64,000 nucleotides of DNA from Amblyomma americanum (taxonomy: Eukaryota > Arthropoda > Arachnida > Ixodida > Ixodidae): the NCBI RefSeq assembly GCF_052857255.1, contig NC_135497.1, forward strand, positions 193,305,632-193,369,631, read 5' to 3'. Position 1 is the first letter of the stretch; the number at the start of each line of letters is the position of its first letter. Below the pieces are notes generated by a model. That model worked only from the letters and a program-made list of their open reading frames with translations. It searched no databases and had not been told where the DNA came from. Below, one piece after another: positions 1-11,239 of the stretch. Both the position numbers and the translations under genes were made by a program.

Positions 1-749
1 AGTTTTTTTGTCGCGAGTCCGCTCCTCCAGATTTTTAATCCGCTTTGTGCTGCTTCATTCTTTCGGCGAAGTTCCTGGTCTCGCCGATGTACGACGCAAA
101 AGCGCTATTGTGCTCCAGCGCAGAAAGCTCTTGAATCATCATTCAGACGCGAGGCAATGTTAACACTCCCTAGGAATACTTGTCCCCTCTTACATACAGG
201 GTCTACGTTCAGTGACCCGGCGGATGACTAACCGAAGGCGGGATAGAGCAGCGGACGCGCAGCTCGGGAGCCACGCTAACCCCTCACCGTGCTGTCCTTG
301 CTGTCTATGCACAGCACTGACTTCCTGCTCACAGGAGTACACTCAAGGGTTTGAAGTTATCCCGCATTAGAAGCTTTTCGACTGATTTGTTAATGCGAGC
401 GCAAGTGAGCGTGAATCCTAGACACACGTGTGAACACTGCAAGAGCGTTGTGAAACTTATTTTTTATTAAGTATGCTTTTTGACTGAGCAAATTTCACTA
501 CGTTCAGGCCAGCGCACAAATTTGTGTCCCACATCTTGTGGACCATCTCTACATGCACATTTTATCGATTATATATGTGTGTGTGTGTGTCTAAGGCTTC
601 GTAAATATGAGTAAACTTAGTACCTGTATTTTTAGTGTACATTGGCTTGATTTGCTCTCTTGTGACAACTACAATCTTACATTTATTTGATTTTGATATC
701 TGGCGCATTGCCTTGGCCGTTATTTAATAATAACGCTTGGAAGATCTTC
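1..749. other. No gene recognised
   Basis: I see no supported coding sequence. There is a short (gt)n run at about 571-590 and otherwise mixed-composition sequence up to the first SINE. Confidence 0.5.
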
Positions 750-759
750 AAAGTATGGA

Positions 760-999
760 TGGTTCATGGTTTATGAGGGTTTAACATCCCAAAGCGACTC
801 AGGCTGTGAAGGATGCCGTAGTGAATTGCTCCGGAAATTGCGACCACCTGGGGATCTTTAACGTCCGCTGACAGCGCACAGTACACGGGCCTCTGGAACT
901 TCGCATCCACACAAATTCGACCGCCGCGGCCGGGATCGAGCCCGCGTCTTTCGGGTCAACAGCTGAGCGCCATAACGACTGAGCCACCACGGCGGCTTT
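760..999 (-). repeat. tRNA-derived SINE, Ruka-like variant
   Basis: Read on the minus strand, the element begins with a tRNA-like head (A-box-like TGGCTCAGTCG, B-box-like GGCTCGATCCC) and continues into a body ending in a tail that reads TTTAACATCCC on the plus strand. The same body recurs at 24411-24645 and about 55020-55248. Near-identical 10-mers, aaagtatgga (750-759) and aaagtataga (1000-1009), flank it and look like a target-site duplication. The copy marks the left edge of the gypsy remnant. Confidence 0.8.
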
Positions 1000-1009
1000 A
1001 AAGTATAGA

Positions 1010-3715
1010 AGATATGACGATACGTACCAGAGTCGTGAGCTCACATTTCTTACGCATGAAGGCATTCATGTTTAGGAGAGTATGCTTTGGCCTTGCATAT
1101 GCACCTGCAGCTTTTTAAAACTTGATGTCAGCTATACTTAAGGGGTGCCAAAGGGTGCTTTGCTACATCGACGACGTCATAGTCTGGGGCAAGACTGCTC
1201 GCGAGCATGACAAGAATTTGCGAGAAGTTCTGAGACGGATCTCTAACGCAGGCCTCACATTGAACGAGAAATGTGTCTTTGATGTCAACAAGATATCCTT
1301 TTTGGGACATGAAGTCAGCAGTGAAGGCATTGCACCTATGCATTCGAAGGTGGAAGCAGTTACTCGGGCAGTGGTGCCAAAAGATGAGTCAGCGTTACGA
1401 TCGTTCTTGGGACTCGCGGGTTACTATTCTCGTTTCGTGCCACGTTATGCGGACGTGGTGTAGCCAATAAGAAAACTCTTGCGCGAAGAACAAGCATTCG
1501 TCTGGGACGAAGCAGCGCAGCATAGCTTTGATGCACTCAGAGCAGCCTTATCGTCATGCGGTGTCATCCACATGTTTGATCCAGACTTGCCAGTGGTCGT
1601 GTCTACTGTCGCATCCGACACAGGGCTCGGAGCTGTGCTGCAGCAGCAGGCCGGGAACGAGCTGCGAACTGTAGCCTTTTCATCCCGATCATTGACAGCT
1701 GCTGAGCGCAAGTACTCCGCAGGAGAAAAAGAGGCCCTTGCATGTCTCTTTGCGTGTGAACATTGGGGCTTACTTGTGGGGCCGACGGTTTCTTCTCCGA
1801 TCTGATCATCAGGCGTTGGTGACATTGATATCGTCAGGAGGTTCTGGTAGGAGGCCGCTACGGATTGCAAGATGGTCTGCCAGACTTCTGTACTACAGCT
1901 TTGACATCTGTACCACAAGGGAAGTGATAACGTAGTTGCTGATGCCTTGTCGAGGTTAGCAGCCACATCTGCAGCTGAGCCGGAGTTGGACGAAGTGGTG
2001 TCTGTGGTACTGTCTTGTATCACCAAAGATCAATTAACTCCAAACAGCTACTGCTGAGGATGCTACCTTACAGGCTGTGTCTCAATACATTGCATCAGGA
2101 TGGCCTGCCAAAAAGCTGTTAGGCAGAGAGCTAATGCCCTACTATGAGGTGAAGGAGGAGCTCTCGGTAATAGACAACATTGTCTTTAGAGAGGAGAGAA
2201 TTGTTGTGCCCGCAACCTTGACATCCGTGTTAGTGTTGTTCGCACATAATGATGATGATGATGGATTTTTATGGCGCAAGGGCATCTATGGTCAAAGAGC
2301 GCCATGGCACAAGGTATTTTTCAAATTCTCAAGGTGGGGTCGAAGACCCATTTCCCAAGCATTTCACCCTAAATAAGCCGAGCACCAGACCAGGGGAAAG
2401 CTTGTACCCGTTGTATCACCGGTGGGTACCCGGCGGCACTGGGGATCGAACCCCGCACCTCCCGCATGCGAGGCGGATGCTCAACCACTTGGCCACCGCT
2501 GCGGTGTTGTTCGCACATGACACGCTCCCCGGCATAACGAGAATGAAGCTAAGGCTTCGAGAGAAATTCTGGTGGCCAAGAATGGACAAGGAGGTGGAAC
2601 ATGCAGCGAGAAGCTGCCATGTTTGCCAAGCAGCTGACAAGTCGGCAAAATCGGTTAGTGCACCCCTGCAGCCTGTTGCGTTTCCGGAGCTGCCATGGCA
2701 AAAGGTGGCTATTGACATAGTAGGCCCCTTGAACGTGCAGCATGCCAGCCAGAAGTTCATAATAACTCTCATAGATTATCATTCCAAGTGGCCAGAAGTT
2801 TACTTCACCAATACAGTGACGTCTGAAGTCGTCATTGACTTTTTGTGTGGTGTCTTCAATCGTGAGGGCTACCCGGAGGAACTTGTCTCGGACAATGGAC
2901 CCCAGTATAAGTCTCAACTGTTTGAAAATTTCCTGAAGGAGAGGGGCATTAAACATTGTGTCTCCTCGGTGTATTACCCCCAAGCTAATGGCTTAGTAGA
3001 GAGGTTTAATAGAAGCCCCAAGGACTTCATTCCACTTTCTGCATTGGAAGGCCAATGCATCCAGTCAACTGTAGTGGAGTATTTGGCCGTGCACCGGGGA
3101 ACCCCGCACGCTACTACAGGAGTTTCGCCAGCTGTGTTACTTCATCGCCGCCAGCCCAGAACCCGCCTCGACATTGTGGGCATACCTTCGAGGGAGTTCT
3201 TCCAACAGTCTGCCTTGGCTATGCGTTGGCTGCGTGCCCGTGTTCGGGAAAAGCAGACTTCGATGAAGACTTATACTGACGAGAGGAGAGCGGCGAAGGT
3301 TCCGAAGTTCCAGGTGGGAAGTTATGTGGGAGTCAGTAACTCAGCGCGTAAGGGAAAGGCAGGGCTATCCTGCTCAAAGCCCTTACGAATAAGAAAGCAG
3401 CTGGGTCCGAGTTCTTTCCGAATGGAGGATCGGACATGGAATGCATCCAAGCTGGTGCCTGTTCCAGAGGAGTGTCTGACCGATAGGAACCAGCAATCGT
3501 GCCAGCTGCCTACTGGGGAGAGCGCAGACCCAGGTGCTGTGGAAAACTCGAAACTGCCTCTGCAAGCTGCAACACCGCCTTCGAGGTCACCGCCTGATGC
3601 TTCAGGTCCTTTTCAACCCCCTGCAAACGACATTTCTTCGGCAGTGAGATCAAGAAAACCGTCGACTAGGGACAGTAGGATGCCGTCACGTTTCCGGGAC
3701 TTCTTCGTTTGACTT
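1010..3715 (+). pseudogene. Ty3/gypsy retrotransposon pol remnant (RT, RNase H, integrase)
   Basis: A 5'-truncated pol of a Ty3/gypsy element. The first part (about 1030-1461) reads as reverse transcriptase, with an FGLAYAPAAF-like motif interrupted by a stop near 1113 and the catalytic YIDDV box at about 1165. RNase H follows (1479 to about 1935), with a frameshift near 1775. The first catalytic Asp of the VSTDAS-type motif appears as Val, so VSTVASD is read. The integrase (about 2150-3300) shows the HHCC zinc region, DIVGP, SDNGPQ and the final Glu in NGLVERF. A SINE sits inside the integrase zinc region (2248-2503). Gag, protease and 5' LTR are absent. Family affinity to mag-like gypsy elements is a guess. 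The copy is dead: stops, frameshift, insertion and a lost active-site residue. Confidence 0.9.
2248..2503 (-). repeat. tRNA-derived SINE, second family, inserted in gypsy integrase
   Basis: On the minus strand this copy has a tRNA-like head (TGGCCAAGTGGTTGAGCATC, B-box GGTTCGATCCC) and ends in a (CAT)n-type tail. A perfect 15-bp target-site duplication, gtgttgttcgcacat, flanks it at 2233-2247 and 2504-2518. It happens to keep the host reading frame open, so a 487-codon ORF runs through it. A second copy of the family lies at 20978-21232 in the other orientation. Confidence 0.9.
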
Positions 3716-3740
3716 GTAGTTTTTCATTTTGCGAAGGGGA

Positions 3741-3958
3741 TGATGTGCTGTTCTCAGGTGTAGCTTTTTCCGTGTTGGCCACCTGTTGAACTCATTCTGT
3801 GCAAACAACATTGTGTGCCCCCCTGGCGGAGGGTATATAAGCCGCTTACCTGAAATAAACGCTCTATTTGATTTTGTTCGCCGTTACCGGAGGTTGGGCT
3901 CCCTGCCCGGTGTCTTCTCTTATTTTCGCGCCCTTTTCCTTCGGGCCGCGATGCAACA
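3741..3958 (+). repeat. 3' LTR of the gypsy remnant
   Basis: Directly after the pol stop and a purine-rich tract (gcgaagggga, 3731-3740) comes a segment starting TGATGTGC and ending CAACA. It holds a TATA box (tatataa, 3834-3840) and a polyadenylation signal (aataaa, 3854-3859), as expected of a short LTR. No 5' partner exists in the window, so the borders are inferred from TG..CA and the polypurine tract. Confidence 0.6.
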
Positions 3959-4014
3959 CCCGGGAACGCCGGATCAGTAGCCGAGCGCCCTAACCACTGA
4001 GCCACCGCGGCGGG
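3959..4014 (-). repeat. SINE head fragment (Ruka-like)
   Basis: Only the tRNA-like head is present (on minus: CCGCGGTGGCTCAGTGGTTA, then GGCGCTCGGC). It abuts the end of the gypsy LTR, and the SINE body is missing. Confidence 0.65.
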
Positions 4015-4101
4015 TACGAGATCAAAAGAGATAGAAATAAACCCATACACAAAGATTTTCACCGCAAATTAAACGCTTATCAAATGAGACAATGTATACA
4101 T

Positions 4102-4899
4102 TGTGGGGTTTGAATGGAGAGATAAGTACGTTCTCCCCACTCCATCGCGGCTGACACGGTTCAAAGCCGCCCGGACCCCACCCCGTGATCGCGTACGCTA
4201 CCGAGCGCTCGCCGACCACGGCGGGCCTTGCTCTGGGGGAACAAAGGAACGACACATTGGCTGACACAAACAGGCATTTATTGCTACAGAAACAATAACG
4301 CCAGCTAGCAACAAGGTACGCTAATGAATCAAGGTCGTCCGACTCACCGGCAAGGTTCCGAGCGAATGTTCGCCCGCGCTAGGGCAAGGGATATAAACTC
4401 CGCAGGCCGGACGGGACGAGTACGGGAGCCTGTCTCCCCGTCGCTTTGGCGCCCCGCCGACGAAGAGCGGAGCCGCGAGCGACACGTCCGCCCAGTGCCG
4501 ACGATCCCAGCCGAAGTCCCCCTGCCCCCTCTCCCGCGCGCGGGCTTTGGCAGTCCAAGAAGAACAGCGCGAAAAGACAAGGACCACAGGAAGAAACACA
4601 AAGACAAGAGCTGTACTTTCAACTAAAGATTTATTGCTCGGAACGTGGTAATAGCGTTGTCTTTGTGTTTCTTCCTGTGGTCCTTGTCTTTTCGCGCTGT
4701 TCTTCTTGAACATGGCATACCAACTCGCCCAAGCATCAGTCCTAACGAGCTTTGGCAGTCTCCGCGCAGCGATGCTGGCGCCCTCTCTTGCCAGTTAAGG
4801 TAACTCACAAGGGAATCCGCTCAGCCTCGAGGTGAGACCGCCGCTGCACGGTGCCTCGCGGGAAAGCAAACTCAGGGGGCTGCAGGGCAGGTCCCCACA
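4102..4899 (-). repeat. Left LTR (3' LTR in element orientation)
   Basis: It is 798 bp long, or 593 bp after removing the 193-bp insertion and its 12-bp duplication. That leaves it essentially the same length as the 594-bp right LTR. The minus-strand polyadenylation signal lies at about 4275-4280, where the plus strand reads tttatt. Confidence 0.88.
4556..4748 (+). mobile_element. Fold-back insertion with Penelope-type tail (copy 1)
   Basis: Comparison with the other LTR shows a 193-bp insertion flanked by the duplication gctttggcagtc (4544-4555 and 4749-4760). It contains two 52-bp arms (4556-4607 and 4657-4708) that are reverse complements, separated by about 49 bp. A tail reading CATGGCATACCAACTCGCCC follows. 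A similar tail ends the PLE copy near 16970 and two other hairpin insertions at 42.9 and 48.8 kb. There is no coding capacity. Confidence 0.8.
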
Positions 4900-6183
4900 T
4901 CCCCCCAACCTTAAATAGACCCACGCGCCTGAAAGTACGTGCTATGGAGGAGTCTCCTGGTCTTCATGTCCTTGAGGCACGTCTTGCAGCGGAGGTCACG
5001 CCAACAGCGTCCACGCAGACTTCCGCGGTATTCCGAAGGCGGCGTGAAGGTCTCCGCTGGGACGACTCGCATGGCCCGCGGACTACCGTGTCCGCAGGCC
5101 CGCGAATCGAAGGCCGGTGGGAAAACTGCAGGCCAGGATTCTGCAGTAGTCGCCAGGGCTGCAGCAGCCGAAGGTGACTGCTGACTGGTCTCGACACAGC
5201 AGCCCCAAATGGATGCGGCGAACAGGATACAGGCCGCTCCGTCGCAGCAGGTGGCAGCGAGACGATGTGCACCGGACAGCAAGCCTGGGTGGCTCCACCG
5301 AATCTGCAAAATTGCCGAAACGCTCTCGGCGTGCCTTTAACGTAGGTCACGGGAGGGGAAACGGCATCCGCAAGGGCCTCGTGGCACAATGTTTAACTCG
5401 CTAGCAAAACGTGTCGGCGGCTGTGCAAACGCAAAGTTCGGGTGAACAAAGCCCTTTCTTGAGTTGAACGAGACTGCTCAGTTCTTGCGAGGTTACAAAA
5501 AAAAAACGTGCGGGCAGCAAAGTGCGCCCCCTCTCAATGACACGGTCCGGTGGTCGTCTCTCTTTTATCGTGGTGCAGGCAGCTCCGAAAAGCCTCAGGC
5601 CTAACTTCCACTGACAACGACCGTGACCGCCACAAAGACCCGAAACGGGTTATGTGCGCGCAGCCGCGAGGAGACGTCAGCTTTGTGGGGTGATCCTACC
5701 CCGCTCACTGCACAAAACAGCTTCTGAGCGGTCGGCGCCCACCGTATCGGACGGTGTCGGAGCGCCCGGTGCCGAGCTGCAATACCAGCGAGCTCGTAGC
5801 GGCACTCGTGGCCCCTGGCCACCCGGCTCCCGGAGCCGCGACTCCCAGAGTCGAAAAAGAGACAGTAGAGAAAATATATACAGAAACTCGGACCACCCAC
5901 GCGGCTTCCGTACTCACTCGCTTCGGGCTCGGCGACTCCGCGGGCACAAGGCCTCGCGCTCCCTCGATGCGGACCAAGTGATTCTCAAGAAGAAACTCCA
6001 GGGAAAAGATGTGCTGAGCATGTCGAAAAGTTCAAACATGCTGCAGCGCAATACACCTCGCACTCAAGAAAGCATGCCGCAGGTCCTAGCGATCAAAATT
6101 CACTCTAGGCCTAGCACTTGTCAAGTCCGGACAAAGAGCGTTCCTCGAACCGAACCGAGAGTCGTCCAATGTTCCAAGAGCAG

Positions 6184-6202
6184 GCCCCACGTTGGGCGGC
6201 CA
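6184..6202 (-). promoter_or_regulatory. Primer-binding site matching tRNA-Lys
   Basis: On the minus strand, two bases after the right LTR, the sequence reads TGGCCGCCCAACGTGGGGC. From general knowledge, the complement of the 3' end of animal tRNA-Lys(CUU) is TGGCGCCCAACGTGGGGC. The site therefore matches except for one extra C. This fixes the element's orientation. Confidence 0.75.
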
Positions 6203-6204
6203 GA

Positions 6205-6798
6205 TGTGGGGTTTGAATTGGGGAGATAAGTACGTTCTCCCCACTCAATCGCGGCTGACACGGTTCAAAGACGCTCGGACCCCACCCCGTGATCGCGTAC
6301 GCTACCGAGCGCTCGCCGACCACGGCGGGCCTTGCTCTGGGGGAACAAAGGAACGACACATTGGCTGACACAAACAGGCATTTATTGCTACAGAAACAAT
6401 AACGCCAGCTAGCAACAAGGTACGCTAATGAATCAAGGTCGTCCGACTCACCAGCAAGGTTCCGAGCGAATGTTCGCCCGCGCTAGGGCAAGGGATATAA
6501 ACTCCGCAGGCAGGACGGGACGAGTACGGGAGCCTGTCTCCCCGTCGCTTTGGCGCCCCGCCGACGAAGAGCGGAGCCGCGAGCGATACGTCCGCCCGGT
6601 GCCGACGATCCCAGCCGTAGTCCCCCTGCCCCCTCTCCCGCGCGCGGGCTTTGGCAGTCTCCGCGCAGCGATGCTGGCGCCCTCTCTTGCCAGTTAAGGT
6701 AACTCAAAAGGGAATCCGCTCAGCCTCGAGGTGAGACCGCCGCTGCATGGTGCCTCGCGGGAAAGCAAACTCAGGGGGCTGCAGGGCAGGTCCCCACA
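6205..6798 (-). repeat. Right LTR (5' LTR in element orientation)
   Basis: It is 594 bp long with the same TG..CA ends as the left copy. The two LTRs differ by only scattered substitutions over their shared length, suggesting a fairly recent insertion. The minus-strand TATA-like motif sits near 6491-6505. Confidence 0.88.
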
Positions 6799-6802
6799 AC
6801 AT

Positions 6803-8029
6803 ACAATCATTAACGTAATTATGCGAAACACCGAACGACACCCGTAAAAAACAGCAGAACAATACACATACTACTGTGCAATCAAAATTAAGCGCCGAAA
6901 ATTTTTAGCCCCGCCAATGTCTTCCGCACGACGGGTGGGGCACAAACAGTGCACATACACCGTCGGTAGTGGATCACGAAGTGTTAGTTTCCAGCGCGCC
7001 TGTCGTGCTCGACGTCCTTAATGGCCCAGCGTTGAGCAGCCGCCGCAGCATCTACGATCACCGACATGACCGACGACAGAGGCATTGTAGGCCGTGATCT
7101 TGCCACCACCGTCTTCGGTCGCTATACCCAGCCACCTACACTGGGTCATGTAATGGCGGTTGCACGGCGGCCACGCCCAAGGCAACAACGGAGAACACCA
7201 CGCAATTCTCGGTCGTGCCCCCGCGAGCTGCTGCTTGGCCAGAACCGTTCTGGCAGTGCCTGGTGCCGTCGCAAACGAGCGCAGTCTTCGGGATGGAGTC
7301 GTGGCCAGCACACTCGGCTGTCTGGATGGCCAGCTGGCAAGTCGGAAGTGGGATCACGGCTACTGGCACCTGTGCCGGCTGGCACGAATAGTATGGTGAG
7401 GCACTGTCGCTGAGCGGCGGGATGGACCCAGCCTGCGCACGAGCCATGGCGTTCCTCTTGGCCATGGGAGCCTTGACAGCGTATGCCTGGACGGGCGGCT
7501 GGCTTACTTGGAGCGCCGCAGACTTCGTAGAAGCAGGACGCACGGGCCTTACTCCTGAATGTTTCCGAAAAGGTCCGCGAAACCGTGAACCTTAACAGCA
7601 CCATGCTTGCGGAACTTGTTCCTCGTAGATGGAAGCTGCGACCGTACTCACGATCATGGAAGAAAAAACTAGAAGGGAGCATGACGTCACGCGCTCAGCC
7701 TCTGCAAGCTATCCTGCTCTGACGCAGCAGCTGACTCTTGGGAAATAGGCCCTCCACAGTTACCAGACTTCCAACTAGGTTGGATCGCGGTGCTTTTTAG
7801 TGAACGTCCGTGCTCTGCAACATAGCGAGAGAGCGAAACCGAAACCGAAATCCGGCTAAGAGCTACCGCTGTTTTGTCACGCGAGGGTTTATTTCTCTTG
7901 ATGCTTTCCATTACGTTTTTTATGACTAGGCTTCAAGATTATGACGTCACGCTCCCTCCTAGTTTTTTTTTTTTTCTCCATGGTCACGATGAACTTTTTT
8001 TTTATTCGAGAAGTGTGCCATGAGGCATA
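6803..8029. other. No recognised gene; GC-rich stretch with weak ORFs
   Basis: Between 7018 and 7682 the DNA is GC-rich and open in several overlapping frames on both strands, the longest being 178 codons on minus (7146-7682). I recognise no domain, and overlapping open frames in GC-rich DNA are common by chance. The flanks are plain AT-rich sequence. Confidence 0.4.
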
Positions 8030-9010
8030 AGTTGAAAAAGGAAAGGGGGAAGGAATGCACGGGATTGAAAGTTAAAAGAAGGAGTGAAGAACCGTTGCGC
8101 TGAGGCAGTCGCAGAGGTTGTTAACGAAACGGTTGTCCATAGTCCACTTCACGTAGTCACTTTCGCGGTTCCACCGCAGGCCCACCTCCCTGAGGAGCCG
8201 TTTTCTGATAGCAGCCGTCGCTGGGCACGTCCACAACAAGTGCCGCACATCACAAATGTCCGGTGCAGCGCTACAGTGAGGGCACCTGTGAGGTACTGGC
8301 AGATCTTTGGCACGCCACCGATGACGGACAGATGGTGTCAGAGCCGCCCCTGCCTGAATCCGGCGCACGGATACCTCCTCCTGCCGAGTAAGACTACGGG
8401 GGAGTGGGTGCGAACACGGAGGAATTGGAGCGCGTGTTCGCTGGCGCAGAACTTAAGAATCGGAAACATGAGACAGGAACGGATCTGGGGAAAGAGGGGA
8501 AAGTGGCGGATCGTCTAATGTATGAAGATGAGTCATAGCATCCGCTTGAATGTTATGCGGATCGTTATCATGGCCGCGAATCCAGTGCATGCGCACAGGA
8601 CATGGGTACTTTGCACAGAGCACATGAATAGATTGTGAAATGTGGAACGTTCGTCGAACAGCCTTAAGCTGTTTAAGGGCGGCGCGGGAGTCGGTGTAAA
8701 TATTAACTGTATTGAATGTTGGAACGAGCAGGAAGGGAAGCAATGACATTATAAATGGCTTGAAGTTTCAATGCCAGGGGAGTGCACGTATCCGCAGTAT
8801 ACGTCGCGCGAGAGTTGAGATGCGGATGAGATGGACTATACACAGCAGTAACACCCCTCTCTGCAGAATGTGATGCATCCGTGTATAATATGCACCCTTC
8901 AGACAGATACGCTGCTGATACCGACGGGGAAACAGTGGGACGATTGTCAGTGAGCTGGCAGCGGTAGCGGAAGCTTCAAAGTGCGCTAGATTAAGCGACA
9001 AAAATTTTTT
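8030..9010 (-). pseudogene. I-type LINE 3' fragment: RNase H domain and C-terminal zinc region
   Basis: Reading leftward from about 9000, the translation shows an RNase H-like fold with a YTDAS-type start near 8880 and a NIYTDSRAALKQ segment near 8700. The WIRGHDN/QADAM region lies near 8550. Downstream comes a C-terminal region with CPHC and HLLWTCP (about 8190-8290), as in I-superfamily non-LTR elements. The frame is broken between 9001 and 8749 and again before 8368. The RT and endonuclease are missing, as in a 5'-truncated insertion. Confidence 0.82.
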
Positions 9011-10095
9011 GAAAGAATATTTTCTCTGAGAAGTGTATTTGTAAAATGAAGGGGAAAAAACTCAATGAGGGGGGGGGGGGGGCGCTCGCTTGGGAGGCAC
9101 GGTGGAAATGCGTGAGTGGTCGCCTTTACGTACAACGCTCACTGACCGCACACCAGTTTCTTTTTAATATCTGTTTTTTTTTCGTTCGTTCTTGGCGTCT
9201 TCGTTTTCGCATCCTTTTAACGCCGTGACATCGGTCATTCTCTGGGAATCCTCTTACTACTCCTGGCGCACTGGTGCAGGGATTAAGCGATGCGCCACGC
9301 CCCTGCGATGGCAGGTGCTGCCACCGGTAGGGCTTGTGCGACCCAGGTTGCTGTTCCTGAGCAATTCTCGCGACCAATCATTAACTGCCACCTGCCGCGG
9401 TGGTGAGTTTGCTCACAAGCTGGTCGGCAGAGCTTCTCTCGGCTTCACTTTCTCCGCGACATGCCCCTCTAATGCCAACGCATTAAAATTGTTTTCGACG
9501 GTTAACTGCATTTGGCGACATGAAGAGGAAGCCTTCTCTCACCATGGGAATATTCGATGCTTGTTTACACCTATCTGCTTTTCTGCTCATTTATTGCAAT
9601 GTACAGTAAGCATATTTTTATTGCAGGACATACTGATAGCAAAACAGCCTTTCGTTGCAATACTTTTTGCGAAAATTTGTATTTTTAGAGTCGTAGTCAT
9701 GTTTCAGGGCTAACGCTAGCCAAACTTGGTAAGATATCTCGTTTTCCCGGCATCCCCACGGGGGGTGGAGAGACCTTTTTTTAAGAAATTCGCATAAGCG
9801 GTGGCGCCAGCTTTTCCTCTGGGTACGGCTTAGAAACTCTGTTCCCCGCCACGTGTTTGCATGACGATCCCTGACTGGCGTTCCAAGCACTAAAATCGCA
9901 TCCGTGGTCGTTATATTATAAGTGATAACTTAAACTTCTATGTTGTTAGCGCAGCTAACTTGCGTTACAATGAGAATGTGCATTCAGAATAAACAGAAAG
10001 CAATTATTCTCGTAACTCGTTGAAGCAATACGTTGCGCATGTATGCGGGTCCTAGAGGAAAGCCCAGATGCTCGCCACACTCCGGAGAGTGGTGC
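9011..10095. other. No gene recognised
   Basis: AT-rich DNA with a run of about 13 G near 9070 and short unsupported ORFs. A 173-codon open frame at 9192-9713 has no recognisable domain. Confidence 0.45.
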
Positions 10096-10099
10096 TTCT

Positions 10100-10390
10100 A
10101 TCGGTCCTGGGGGTGCAAATGTCCTCATAGTATCTGTTACGGGTCCAATTGGACTTATATTTGGAAATGTGGCGGAGAGTTTAAAGGATGCTTCACTCCC
10201 GCCACCGGTTGGCCCGGTATTGCACTGCCTCCGGGATCAGCTTTGTCTTCAGCGCGTCTTTACTATCCAGTCTTTCTATCCCATCTTTCAACACTCATAC
10301 TATCTGCACGTGGTAGCGATTGTGGCTCGTCTTGAGCCAGTGAGCAGGCCTGTGCACTTTCCTTTTTTTGTTCTTGGCAACAACAGACCG
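10100..10390 (-). repeat. Single dispersed copy of the 297-bp repeat family
   Basis: The sequence is the reverse complement of the tandem unit at 43949-45433. It shares the ctgttacgggtccaa, ggcccggtattgcactgcct, ctatctgcacgtggtagcg and gtgagcaggcctgtgcac blocks. It is diverged from the array units but continuous. Confidence 0.8.
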
Positions 10391-11239
10391 AAGCGAAACC
10401 CACCAGCCTTTCGTAGTGTCAGTGCTGGTTCCTGGGAATAACGTTGAGGCACCCGCCGTACGATCTGGACAGGAGCCTGCGCAGTGCTACGTTTGTCGGC
10501 CTCCTTGGGGATCGCCGTGCCGCCTGCCGGCCGCCCGGGAGCCGTTTCCTGATTCGGTGGAGCTGACTGCCGCTGCCCCAGCTGCCATCATGCCTCCTGC
10601 CGGTCCTGCTGCTGTTCCGGAGTCCCGGGCGCCTCCACCCAAGGCGCACTGTTTCCTGTTCGTGCTCGGCGCTGACGCAACGGCCGACGACGTTGTCGCT
10701 AATGATGTCGATGCTACTGCGGAGACTGCAGGAACATGCGCTTCGGGCGCCCGCAACCAATGGCGCCCATAGAGTTTCCATGAGAGCTGGCGGCGCTGCA
10801 CTTCATCCGCCATTGACTCGTTAGGTATTAAAAAATATTTTGCGTAGTTGACAAATAAAAACAACGACAACTATCGAAAAAAGTGTCATTGCAGACGACA
10901 CTGACGATATGCACCGGGGTCTAGTCGAAACAGTCGCCTAAATAGCGATATAGTGATGCAACAAAACATCGTATGAGGAACCGCGGTCCTTCTAGTCCAT
11001 ATAAAAAGGCCGCGCGCGCTTCCCGATACAACACCACCTCTCAGTTGTCTGCTACTGCCTGAGCGCTGCCAGCACAAAATCGTCCTGGCGAATCTGGCCA
11101 GCCCTGACCAGCCCGAAACCACCCAGCCAGAGAAAAACAAACGCGTTCTGGGCAGCCATCGGAATTGCGCGGAGCATCCCGAGAAAATAGAGCACCTGGC
11201 ACCGCACTCTGGAACCCCGCGGGCAGCGAGAGGCGGATG
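10391..11239. other. Unassigned region with a Pro/Ala-rich ORF
   Basis: A plus-strand frame (10368-10772, 134 codons) overlaps the end of the preceding repeat and is rich in Pro and Ala. I recognise no family and there is no sign of a promoter. The remainder to 11239 is non-coding as far as I can see. Confidence 0.3.

Larger units (their letters stand above)
4102..6798 (-). mobile_element. Complete non-autonomous LTR retrotransposon (TRIM/LARD-like)
   Basis: Two near-identical LTRs bound a 1305-bp interior. Each begins TGTGGGG and ends CCCCACA, and the unit is flanked by the 4-bp duplication acat (4098-4101 and 6799-6802). Orientation is minus: TATA-like (TTTATAT) and AATAAA signals in both LTRs read on the minus strand, a primer-binding site adjoins the right LTR, and a purine-rich tract (AAGGTTGGGGGGA) adjoins the left LTR. 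I find no gag, protease, RT, RNase H or integrase in the interior; the ORFs there (up to 141 codons) resemble nothing known to me. It must therefore have depended on enzymes of another element. The left LTR carries a later insertion (4556-4748). Confidence 0.88.

Noticed and set aside
1010..3958. Endogenous virus rather than retrotransposon
   Set aside because: Only pol and one LTR remain, no envelope gene is visible, and the motifs fit ordinary Ty3/gypsy retrotransposons.
7146..7682. 178-codon minus ORF in GC-rich DNA
   Set aside because: Several frames on both strands are equally open, no domain is recognisable, and there is no promoter, splice or polyadenylation support.
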